Source: Dysidea avara (taxonomy: Eukaryota; Porifera; Demospongiae; Dictyoceratida; Dysideidae). Taken from it: a stretch of 64,000 nucleotides of DNA. The DNA lies in NCBI RefSeq assembly GCF_963678975.1, contig NC_089280.1, positions 20,979,868-21,043,867 on the forward strand, given 5' to 3'. The notes under the pieces are model-generated. The model was not told where the DNA came from. It saw nothing but the letters and a program-made list of their open reading frames with translations, and searched no databases. This document shows, piece after piece, positions 53,712 to 64,000 of the stretch; position 1 is the stretch's first letter; each line of letters opens with the position of its first letter. Position numbers and translations under genes: made by a program.

Positions 53712-54609
53712 TTATTTGGTACACACAGAGCCAAATCTGGAAAATACAAAGTCAGTACTGAACAAGTTGGCAACTTCATAATCTACATAAGATCCTTCAA
53801 TTACAGAATCGCTGGGATCAATAAATCTATCAGTAGCACCTCCCTGACTGTCTCCTACTTGAAGACAAGCTAACAGAGACAAGTGCTTTGGAAGGTCATT
53901 CAGTAAGCCAATAAACGAGCGAGATGCTGCATTGAAAGGGCTTACATCAACAACATAGTAGGGCACAGAAGTGTCACCAAGTTGATGATCATTGACTCCA
54001 ACAGGGATGTTCCAAAATTGACCTGAATAATACATACAAGAAGTTCAATGCTCTGCATGTTATAATGGTAGCTATCTCACTTACCAATTAGACCATGTGA
54101 AGTTGGTCGAAGGTTTACTCCATCAGCAATTACAAATTCACTTATATTTACTGGTTGGCTATCAACAGTCTTGCAAATAAACCAAATTACTAATTCATGT
54201 TTTCCTGTTCTACAGTTTGGAACAGATATTCTAACTCTGTTTTCATAACGAATAACTGAGATCCCAGCATTAATGTATGGGATTCTGATTTCTACAGGGG
54301 TTGTTTCATCAACTGTAGCAGTGCAGCCTTCAAGACTAGCTTCAATTCTGCGACACATTCCATCTTGATCAATAGCAGTGATTCCGATGTGACTAACAAC
54401 ATTACCAGCTGTGGGATCTGCCATGGCCTGATAGAGAGCATTAACTGATACACATGTATCAGACAACAAGTTGAAGGTTTTGTTGTCATTGCCTTGAACT
54501 TCGTAGCAAAGACATGCCTCAGCAAGATCTGGATTCCCATCAATGAGTGTTTGATCAATGTGTATTGGTACCTTAAAGACAGGCCCACCAAATCTGGTAA
54601 TATTAATTC
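53712..54609 (-). CDS. Gene D: C-terminal ITIH-like domain (two exons)
   Basis: Exon 54085..54609 is 525 nt, two codons longer than in C (the extra residues lie at GINITRF and QPVNISEF). The last coding exon 53712..54022 is 311 nt. The sequence is nearly the same as in gene C, including FGGPVFKVPIHI in place of the DPLF of gene B. Confidence 0.68.
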
Positions 54610-57600
54610 CTTAAAGAAAAGAAAATGCTATCAAAACTGTACAGTGCTTAACTTGAATAATTTTTCTATTCACTTACTGACACATGTTGGAAGGGGACTT
54701 GACCACATTCCATTAGGTAGACACTCTCTTTGACTTTCTCCATTAAGTATAAATCCCACATCACATGTGTGATTTACTACTGAGCCAACAGTGACTGCTG
54801 TTCCCAAAGTGACCCCATTTTCAGGTTCTCCAGGATCCTCACATACAATAACTGTTTGAACAGACTTTGACATTTGTATACATTGTTTTGCTATCTTACC
54901 ACAAGATGGTAAAGAATCAGACCAATTTCCACTTGGTAGACATTCTCTTTCATCTGCTCCTAGAAGCATGTACCCTTCAATGCAGGAGTGGTTTACAATT
55001 GCTCCCAATATTGTGTCTAACGTCATAGCATCAGGTGGGCCTACCAGTGTTCCCATTGTATTACCATTAATTGGTATTCCAGGGTCCCCACAATCAGCTG
55101 TTTAAGAAAAATAATAAGTTGCGCTGTCGGTAAGTTTTGTCATCTTACCAACACACATTGGCAGTGATTCCGACCATTCTCCATTTGGGAGACATTCTCT
55201 TTGTATTGATCCTCTAAGCACAAACCCATCACTGCATGTGTGATTTGCAACTGCTCCTACTGTAGTATCTGTTACCAAAGTATCTCCATTTTGAGGTATT
55301 CCAGGATCTCCACAGTCAACTACATACACGCAGAACAATATCACAACTGTGCTTTAAAAATTAGACTTACCAACACAAGATGGTAGTGGTTCTGACCATT
55401 CTCCACTTGGGAGACATTCTCTTTGAATTGCTCCACTAAGTACAAACCCACTATTGCATGTGTGGTTTGCAACTGCTCTTTCAGTGGTAACTGGTCCTGA
55501 AGTATTTCCATTTTCAGGAATTCCTGGATCTCCGCAATCAGCTACACATACAAGATAGTATCATAAAGATTTCTTTACCAGAATTTGTGGTCTTACCAAG
55601 ACATAATGGCAAGGGTCCAGACCATTCTCCATTTGGTAAACACTCTCGTTCCATTGCCCCCAGAAGTACAAATCTCTCATTACATGTGTGATTGACAACT
55701 GCTCCTAAAGTTGTGTCCAGTGTTAGATTATCAGATGGGCTGACACGAATGAGTCTCCCCATTGTATTTCCATTATCGGGTGTTCCAGGATCTCCACAAT
55801 CAACTGTTTTCAAAACACATTAATAAGTTTCTGTTTTTAGTGAAGTTTCATTATATTACCTGCACAGAATGGCAGTGGTTCTGACCATTCTCCATTTGGT
55901 AGACATTCTCTTTGCATTGCTCCTCTTTGCACAAACCCAACATTGCACGTGTGATTAGTGATTGCTCCTTCAGTAGTATCTGTTACTGAGGTACTCCCAT
56001 TTTGAGGCACCCCAGGGTCTCCACAATCAGCTGTAATACAGTATAATATCAGATTACAGTTAAAATTTGCAAACTTACCAACACAAGTTGGCAAGGGCTC
56101 GGACCATTCTCCAGTTAGTAGACATTCTCGTTCAATCACCCCTTGAAGTACAAACCCCTCATCACATGTGTGGTTGACAACTGCTCCTAGAGTTGTGTTC
56201 AGTACCAAATCATCAGATGGGGAAGCACGAACTAGTGTTCCCATTGTACTTCCATTAACGGGTGTTCCAGGATTGCCACAATTGATTTCTGCATAAGTGA
56301 AGCAATATCAATTAATATATATTTGCTGCCTCAAAGATACTGACTTAATGAGATGAAAATATAGGTTTTTGCTTACCGTCACAGGTCGGTAATGGCTCTG
56401 ACCAGTTTCCACTAGGTAGACATTCTCGTTCACTTGCACCATTAAGTACAAATCCTATATTGCAAGTATGATTCACTACTGCATCCACGCTAGTGTCATC
56501 TCCTATAGTATTTCCATTCTCGGGCCGACCAGGATCACTACAATCGTTCACTTTATAAAAAAAATCCAGTGAACAACTTAACGGTTGCAAATTTAAGAAT
56601 CATACTTGTGCATGTTGGAAGGCTTCCATTTCTCCAAAAAGCACCATCAGCTTCCAGGACACAGGTTTGTGTGGTGGTGTTACCAACAAGTGTAAACCCT
56701 GTATCACAAGTGTATGTGACAACACTGCCTTCCAGTGTACCATCTGTGAAACTGCTCCCTCCATTAACTGGTGTTCCAGGGTCAGCACAAATGACTATTT
56801 TGGCAGAACAATAATATTTTATACTTGATGCTATACTGAAATATTGCTTACATCGTTCAGGACAGAGAATTTCAGAAGGAAAACAGATTAGTGTTTCAGA
56901 TACATTCCTCCTATCAGTTCCATGATATTGAATTTCTTGAGCACTAACATTCACACCATCCCCCCAAGCGAATAACACAAATCGGCATACATCTATGGTT
57001 ATATCTTGATCAGCATCATTTGTAACTTTGTCACGAGAAAATTCCACAACTGTATTTCCATCCATGAAAGATGCTGATGCATCGTCAATATTTTGGATGG
57101 TATCTTGTGACGGTTGTGTTCTTGCAACAGCATACCTAAAATGCCCAGTAAATATTTTTAAAATTATTTGAAAAATGATAATACCTGTCATCTACAAAGG
57201 AATCTACATCATTTGCTGCACCTACAATGATATCAGTGTCTGGCTATAGTAGCAAGAATTAAAGCATTTATAAGTGCTAGCACTACAGAAGGTTTTTACC
57301 ATTATATTGTTCCTTGAAAACCCAATTGCCACCCATCCTTGAAGTGCAGCTTGGAGTGTAAAAGTCACTCTGTTACCTCGTGTTCTCCACATTGCAGTAT
57401 ACTCGCAATTTAGGTCATTTGTGTCACAGGTCAATCTTTTTCTTCCAAAGCACGCAGCTAAATGAGTACACAAGATCATTGAAACTGTTTGGTTAGTAAC
57501 CAACTGGCATCTTACCAATGACCTCACTGGCCGATGCACCTATACCACTTATCACTACAGGGCCAACAGTATCAGTTGCAACTTCTTGCGTATTGTTAAC

Positions 57601-60247
57601 TCCTCTTGCTTCAATAACAATAGTGTATGTTCCAGCATCAAGGTTGCTGAAGACTTGTCCATCAACACCTTTAGGAAGATTTAAATAAACTGATAGTCAT
57701 TTGTACTCACATTCCACAGGTTCCCTGTCATTCAGCGTGCACATAAATGTAGCATCTTTTGTAGTCCGAATTGATACAGATATTTGATCAATACCAATTA
57801 CCTGGAGGTCTCCCTCAACAAGCAAAACTGTAAAGAAACACATTAACAGTTGATGTGACTACAGTATCATGTATTTTAATGTAATAGGCCACACAAAAAC
57901 ACAAAAATTACCATCTTTTGTTACTGTTTTATTTTGAGGTTCAGCACGTAATCTGGTCTCCCCTCGTACAGTCACCATCACTGAATCAGAGAAGTCTACA
58001 TTTTGAAATGTTGTAGGGCTAATACCTATTAATATATAAATGCAAATGTTTTCTATGCTAAATGTAAAAAGCTATTTTTACTTACAGGCTTGTAATTCAT
58101 TACTATTAATAGCACATGAAAACTCAGCTTCTTGATTTCCTTCAAAAAACAATTGAATGCTTCTATTGTTTGAATAATACACAGTATAGCAGGTTATTTC
58201 CAGATCACCCTCTATAAAAATATAAATGATGATGACTAAAAAGTGGTATATTCCATGGAATAAACCTACCATCATTATCTGAAATAGTAACTATGACTGT
58301 TGACGGTGTGCCAAGTTCAATACCTAGCCGCCGTGTTTCCTCAGGAATAATAATTCTAGCTCCAAAACTTTCTGCTCGCTCAATTATTGTATCGTCTATA
58401 ATGGTCACAGATGCAGTCCCAATTTCAACCCGACTGCTTAATGTAAAGCTTTCGATATTTGGTTCGTAATCCTCACCAGCTATTTGTAATAATTGTCAAT
58501 AGGAAGTACATAGCAACATGACTTACCTCGTGCCTCAGTTGGTACCAAATCAAATGTTTCAACAAAAACCGAAAACTCTTCTTGTGTTGACTTAGTTGCT
58601 GGACCAAATGAAAATGAATAACTGGTTGATCCGACGGATTCATCCACCGTCACAGAGTCTTGAAAAAACAAAAGCTGTAACCCTGTTAAGGATGGGATAA
58701 AACAACAATAGTTTGCTGTCTGCATTCATAGTTGTTAACTTACGATCATCATTAATAATAGTAACAACTGCTGAACTTCTTGCACCAAGCCGAGCATCAA
58801 AAGCTTCAGACAAATTTAGACTTAAAAGGAAAGTTTCGTTTCTTTCTAGAAAGTTATCATTCCGCACTGTGAACTCCACTGACATCTCATTACTGTCACC
58901 AGGATTAAATATTACTTCTCTACTTTGTTCAACATAATCAACACCAACTATAGGATTAATATATGTATGTACATGACTACATTGTCACACACTTACCACT
59001 TGTTGTAATGTCAGACAAAGTAATGGACACACGGATGGGGCGACTAGGGTTTCCCTGTTTCACCAAAGTAACATTGAAGATGCGATCACTTTCCAGAACT
59101 GAGTAATTTGAATCTTTGAATTCCACAATAACCACGGCTGTAGATAAAATAGATATAACTATGGCTATACTACTACACATTACATACATTCTAAAACTTC
59201 AAATGGCTGAATGACTATTCCTTGCACAATACCATCAATAATTGTATGAATTGTAATGTTGTGTGTTCCAGCACTTAATGAAGAAATATCAAGAACAAAA
59301 GGCGAAACACCTAACAGAGAAGAATGATATATCATGGCTAACATTTACAGACTATGAACATATGCAACACAGCTACACTATACATGTAGTCAGGAGTAAA
59401 TAATGGAGAAGTTATTCATAATGGAGAAGTTATTCTCCATTATTTACTCTTGATGTAGTATTGTAAGCTTATATCTTCTTGGCACTGGTTGTTCTTACAT
59501 GGTAAGAATTCCCCATCATCTACTTGACATTCAAAAGTTGCTTCTTGATTAGCTGTTATCATCAAAGCAATAGTCGTGATATTTTGGTCAACATCAACAT
59601 TAACTACTAATGGAAGAGAAACATTAAGGCCCGCTAATTCTGCCATGCCAGAAGAGTCATCAAGATCACCCATCACAGTAACAGTATGTGTACCAACAGG
59701 AACAGAGGTGTACACAAACCCGTTGGAACCTATAAGAAAATAATACAGTGATTGGTATCAACATTACATAAAGAATTTCAGCACACACATGATTCAAAAT
59801 CACCATCGTCCAGCTGACACTGAAACATTGCACTGGTGAACATTGTGCTATCATACATGATATTAACAGTGATGTTGTCTCCGTCAACAGTTGCTGATAC
59901 ATTAAAGAGCCCTGAAAATGAACAGCAGATAACAGATAATTTTTAAATTATGCTGATAAATTATAGTTACCTTGTCCGTTACATTCATCAGATAGGGATA
60001 CAATCAAAAGACCTGTAGTAATTGAAACACACAACTGAGCAGTAGGTATGAAATAAAATTATGTGGGAACCATGCATACAGTAGAAATAAGCAAACACTC
60101 AAGCCTCCTTAACACTGCAGTAATAAGCTACATTGATCTATTTACAACACAGAATTTCTATAAATAAACAAATATTATAATTGATTGAATTAATGAAGGA
60201 TGTATATAGAGTAGCTCACCAAAACACAAATATTCTCTTAGTCCCAT
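53712..60247 (-). CDS. Gene D: complete paralogue of gene C with nine sushi domains
   Basis: About 27 exons, roughly 1,600 residues, start 60247, stop TAA at 53712..53714. Order: signal peptide, two module pairs, two Calx-beta, modules, DOMON, nine sushi, ITIH-like domain. Compared with A, B and C it lacks one module pair (the counterparts of 50053..50201 and 49899..49996); compared with C it has three more sushi exons. The stop codon overlaps a minus-strand AATAAA (53711..53716), which would give a very short 3' end if used. The expected product is a secreted protein. Confidence 0.82.
54676..56797 (-). CDS. Gene D: nine sushi domains, one exon each
   Basis: Exons at about 56605..56797, 56374..56550, 56078..56288, 55861..56033, 55597..55803, 55375..55542, 55150..55321, 54900..55100 and 54676..54850. 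Long forms (56078, 55597, 54900) and short forms (55861, 55375, 55150, 54676) alternate except for one short pair. All keep four Cys and the WS..LP.C end. The extra three exons relative to gene C fit tandem duplication of one or two exons at a time. Confidence 0.87.
56850..57459 (-). CDS. Gene D: DOMON domain (three exons)
   Basis: About 57300..57459 (CEYTAMWRTRGNRVTFTLQA, GWVAIGFS), 57185..57245 (DVDSFVDDR) and 56850..57136 (VEFSRDKVTNDADQDITID, VCRFVLFAWGDGV, ending FPSEILCPERC). Confidence 0.82.
57515..58213 (-). CDS. Gene D: modules between Calx-beta and DOMON
   Basis: Exons at about 58085..58213 (LEITCYTVYYSNNRSIQLFF), 57912..58028, 57708..57830 (ATFMCTLNDREPVEC) and 57515..57670 (VDGQVFSNLDAGTYTIVIEA). 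Same order as in C, with introns of ordinary length. Confidence 0.62.
58269..59138 (-). CDS. Gene D: two Calx-beta domains
   Basis: Domain 1: about 58997..59138 (VIVEFKDSNYSVLESDRIFN) plus 58742..58950 (ending VVTIINDD). Domain 2: about 58527..58683 (FFQDSVTVDESVGSTSYSF) plus 58269..58480 (ending VTISDNDG). The acceptor of the 58683 exon is taken as TTAACAG because only this keeps the frame; a second AG lies seven bases further on. Confidence 0.78.
59185..60247 (-). CDS. Gene D: signal peptide and N-terminal modules
   Basis: Exon 1 60220..60247 (28 nt, MGLREYLCF) joins about 59971..60013 (GLLIVSLSDECNGQ). Then about 59787..59913, 59496..59730 (FVYTSVPVGTHTVTVMG, ending FECQVDDGEFLPC) and 59185..59312 (VSPFVLDISSLSAGTHNITI). 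The Cys codon split T|GT joins FLPC directly to VSPF, so the frame is kept although two exons are missing between them. A 62-bp hairpin element lies in this intron. Confidence 0.7.
59391..59452. mobile_element. 62-bp hairpin element with exact 7-bp TSD
   Basis: Starts CAGGAGTAAATAATGGAGAA and ends TTCTCCATTATTTACTCTTG; the ends pair with two mismatches around a centre that repeats ATGGAGAAGTTATTC. Both flanks are ATGTAGT (59384..59390 and 59453..59459). It lies in the gene D intron that replaces two exons. Confidence 0.8.
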
Positions 60248-62859
60248 TTCTCTAGTTGTCCAAACTCAGACTGTTAGCAATGCAAGCAAGTTGTATTCCT
60301 TTAACTAGTATTGGTCATTGCAACAAGGCTTCTTAAGCAATCAATATATTATGGATAATAGACTACTTTGGCAGTCAAATGCTATTTAGGTTGTACTGAA
60401 GGGCGTTAGAGAAACAACATGTTGGTGTTAGGACAGGGTGTGAATACAATAATAGTATCTGCAATTACTAAGTGATAACCATCACACCATAATATTAGTT
60501 GCCCCCTCAAACGAAACTTGAGCTGAGATAATCTTTTTTTATACCATTAGGCAGTGTCCACACAGTCAGCTAATATCATCATTAGGCTATACAGCAATAC
60601 ATTACCTATGCGTAGAAAATGTCATTCACTATTAGTACTCAATTAATTATAAGCGATGTGGTATAATTATACAATTGTTGTGTAAGGGTATGCATGTAGG
60701 CTACAGCCTATTCATAATAGCACACATTACACAAAATTGGCATTCTGCACTATACAATTTAATTTGCTGACAGCTTATACTATTCAGGCTAACAACTGTG
60801 TTGGTAATCTTGCCTATACAACTAATGTACTTATATCACATCAATAGCAGAAACAGTGTACCTATTCACCCACAGGGTGTAACTAGTGTTTACACAACAA
60901 TAGCTTATGGACTGAAAGGGTGGTGTGTTAAATATTACACTAAAACATAAATTGCAGTAACACTGCAAAGTAACACACACAGAGTGGCGGAGTAGCTAGC
61001 CTGATAGGTAATGCCTAAATAAAAATTATCTTTCTGGTTGGTTAACTTTTAGTAACAGAACGTGCTACAGCAATATCTAAGTGGTTACTTGTGGTAAGGC
61101 AATTTGTACACATTTAGAAGACCATTGAGCCAGATATACTTTGTCTAAACATGGCTTTAATGGTAGCATCTGTAGGCCTTCACCCAAACAAATGTTGACT
61201 AGTGAATTTCAACAAGTGTTATTGGTACCATAGTTACATAATTGCATAGCTGTACTATGTAAGACAGAGACAGCATGTACCCAAAATGAAAGAAACCTCT
61301 GCTAATCCTTTTGTATCTGTATGCATTTATGATAGCCTAAGTGTATACTAAGTCACGTAAGAAAGTCAACTAACTAGTTATGTAATAAAATCAGTGATAC
61401 TAGATTCATCTATTATTGCTAAAAACAAAAAAAAAGTACAAAACAAGAAAATAGATTTTATGGTAGTGCACAAATTAATTTCATGTAAGGATATATATTA
61501 TTGTGGCAACCGCTGAAAACTTGACACTGTAAAATGATTAACAACTGTTTGTAGAGAACTGTGATGTAACTGACACACATGCACAATGAATGACTCAAAA
61601 GGAGATTCACAGTATTGCAATTACTTGCACCATTTATTTAACAGGCAATTTAACAAAACCATATCAGGTTACGACATACAAGTACACAGTATAACTAACT
61701 AACCACAATCACAAATGACCAGGACCACTTTACACACAGACGAAATAGCATTTGACATCACCGTCTTCAGGCTAGCAGACTAGACATCCATTCAAACTTT
61801 TAAATAGAAATTTTTAATAGGATCAAGATGTCAATTACTAAATCCTAAAAGACTACACAACTCTGAGAATTCAGTCTGACGCATGCACCAGTTATTCACA
61901 ATGCCAGTTTGTATGCCTCAAGTGGCCTTTCTCATATGAACATTCAACTTTTGATTATCAAATGAATTCGTCTGTTTGGAGAACACAAAAGTGTAGTTAT
62001 AAAGTTGTAGCCCATTATGAACATTAAGCATGTCACTGTGACTTGATTATGAAGAGATATGGCTACCATTATTACATATACACTAAGTAAGTGAACAGCT
62101 ACATTTTTGTTCCTGTAACAAAATGCCGCGACTGTACCACTGAACTAACTGTAAGCTCCTGTCATGATGTGGTGTAGTAACAATGTGCAGCACCACAGTA
62201 CACTCTAATGTAGATAAAATTCCTTTGAGTTAAACTGAAGTTCATAAATACCTCAGTTACACCCAATCATGTCTACTCCATGACACCTGTTTATACAAAG
62301 CTCCCAAAGATATGAAACAGTTATGTAGAAAGACAAAACAAGATTAACAAGTGCAGTTATAATGTAAAACATTTATAGCTGCACCTATACTCACACACAA
62401 ACTAAGTCTGGCAGTTTTCTGTATTCCAGAATGAGTGCATGAAATCTACTAGTTTAACAGTCCGATGCATTGATGCCAGAGCTGACATGCACTCCTGAGT
62501 TCAATTTGTACTGAACTTAAACTTTAAAACGCAAATAAATCAGTGAACATAACCAAAATTTGTCTTTACCTCAGCATGTGTAGGTCATGGTATACCTATT
62601 ACTATGGTGATAAAAGTTTACTATGTAAAAGGTTTCTAATAACACACATTCAAGGATGTATGACAGGTGGTCCAGTGTTAGCCCAATAGAGTACAGCTAA
62701 AGGGCAATATTTGACTGACATATTACTTTCATATTACCAAATAAAGAACTCAAATATTACACCAAATCACATCAATAAATACTGATCTGGTTATTACAGG
62801 TGTCATATATGTATATAGCCATAAATATATTACTTTATGTTGCAGTGACAATAAATTTG
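60248..62859. other. Intergenic region between genes D and E
   Basis: 2.6 kb, AT-rich. It must include the upstream region of gene D and the 3' end of gene E. No domain-bearing frame, repeat family or RNA gene was recognised. Confidence 0.5.
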
Positions 62860-63922
62860 CTATTTTAAAGTACACCATGTTAGTACACGCTGAAATCCTT
62901 CTTCACCAAGATGACTGTCAAACACTTCATGGTACCCTGACCCTAAACTCAATAAAATGTCACATGGAAGGTCTTCATCATCTTGAGGAATGGACTGGTC
63001 ACCAGTAGTACTGGATACAATTCTTCCAATACTTGATATCAACCAGTTTTTGGTAACTTTTCCATTAACAGCTGCCAAGGCCAAAACTTTTTCTCCTTGT
63101 TTATGCCTACCAGTCAACTGAGTCAGTTTCTCTTCAATGAATTTATATACTAGAACTCTTCCACATATTGTCCCGATAAATAGGCTACTAGCAAGAGGAA
63201 GAATTGCTGAAGCTACATAATATAAGAGAAAGGATCTGAAGATGTAGCACAAGATATTAAGCCCTCTAAGTGTAGAATATAAATACCTACTTACCTTGAA
63301 ACTTAAGTGGAATCACTTTTAAAAGACTTTGTTGATTGACTTTCCAGCAACTAATTACATTACCAGGATGATGAAGAGCAAACACTACCATCTCCTTTGA
63401 AGTTATGAATGAGTGAGACTTCAGCTGAACTATGGCTGAATTCTGAGGGAGCTGGGAAGAATGTGATTGCAGTTTGATAACACCTTTGCTTGAATAGATG
63501 GAATAGTCAAAAATTTGTATCGAGCCATTATCACAACCACACCACAATTCTTTAGCACATGATATCACTTCAACATCATGTAGTGTTATTTGACACCAGA
63601 TAACTTGAATACAATTAAGCTTATTCATGTGTAAACTTATAGACATGAGTAGTGGACTGTTTGGACTGAGGTCTTGATGAGTTGCAAATACCACTAATCC
63701 ATTAGAGTAAGCCAGCATTACTGTGTCTGTGCTAATAAAACATATTTTAATTGGTTCTTTGGCATCTATTGGAAACCCTTCCGTTTGCATGTAAAATAGC
63801 TCTTCATTCTTGCAGTCAATGTTGCAAATAGCTATTCTGCCATCTTTGACTACAGCCCAAACCTTTCTTCCAATCTGAGATAAAACCTTGACTGGATTAT
63901 CTTTAAAGCATAAAATCTCACT
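62860..63922 (-). CDS. Gene E: C-terminal part of a beta-propeller-like protein (partial)
   Basis: Two exons are visible. 63295..63922 reads from SEILCFKDNPVKVLSQIGRK through ELWCGCDNGSIQIFDYSIYS and CWKVNQQSLLKVIP to a GTAAGT donor. 62860..63212 reads ASAILPLASSLFIGTICGRV, then DEDLPCDILLSLGSGYHEVF, to a TAG stop. Repeated strands of the type (V)WAV..DGRI.I, LWCGCDNGSIQIFD and LFIGTICGRVLVYK suggest WD40-like blades. The LLSLGSGYHEVF segment near the end recalls C-terminal propellers of Roco/LRRK kinases or of some RhoGEFs, but I cannot name the family. The gene continues beyond the right edge and is unrelated to A to D. Confidence 0.6.
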
Positions 63923-64000
63923 CTAAATTAAAATAATAAAACAACACTTACAAGTACAATACTGTCTTACAAATATTAAATCAAATGCTGGAATTGATTC

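Overview
The window is animal DNA, most likely from a sponge (Demospongiae). That is an inference from the genes: very long secreted mosaics of Calx-beta, sushi (CCP), DOMON and VWD domains, cut into many 100-250 bp exons by short AT-rich introns that are almost all in phase 1. Nothing looks prokaryotic. No rRNA or tRNA gene was seen.

All recognised genes lie on the minus strand. Four are paralogues in head-to-tail tandem, here named A to D. Gene A starts at 27817 and runs off the left edge (1..27817, 3' end missing). Gene B is 30566..40144, gene C 44229..51334 and gene D 53712..60247. All four share one N-terminal plan: a signal peptide (in B, C and D split after an identical-length 28-nt first exon), Ig-like two-cysteine modules, two Calx-beta domains, more modules, one DOMON domain and a run of sushi domains. 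They differ afterwards. A continues with Calx-beta and sushi domains, including a recently duplicated Calx-sushi-Calx-Calx block. B has six more Calx-beta domains, a VWD domain and a C-terminal domain resembling that of inter-alpha-trypsin inhibitor heavy chains (ITIH). C and D have six and nine sushi domains and go directly into the ITIH-like domain. Calx-beta plus VWD in a tandem cluster with phase-1 introns recalls sponge aggregation factors, the extracellular proteoglycan cores of sponge cell adhesion and self recognition. The DOMON, sushi and ITIH-like parts would be additions to that plan. A fifth gene (E, 62860..63922, partial) encodes the C-terminal part of a beta-propeller-like protein and looks unrelated.

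The rest is introns and intergenic DNA rich in mobile elements. The 9 kb intron of gene A at about 4.2-13.4 kb holds a dispersed element, a 2.5 kb minisatellite of roughly 31-bp units, a 335-bp near-perfect palindrome, a TA-flanked MITE, and two non-autonomous hAT-like elements with exact 8-bp target duplications, one of them nested in an older repeat and itself interrupted. Three tiny hairpins (39, 43 and 62 bp) share CAAGAGT/ACTCTTG-type ends, each with its own exact 7-bp target duplication. One sits in gene D exactly where two exons present in A, B and C are missing.

Exon limits were read by eye from splice-site consensus and translation. Most are good to a few bases, but none is confirmed by transcript data.
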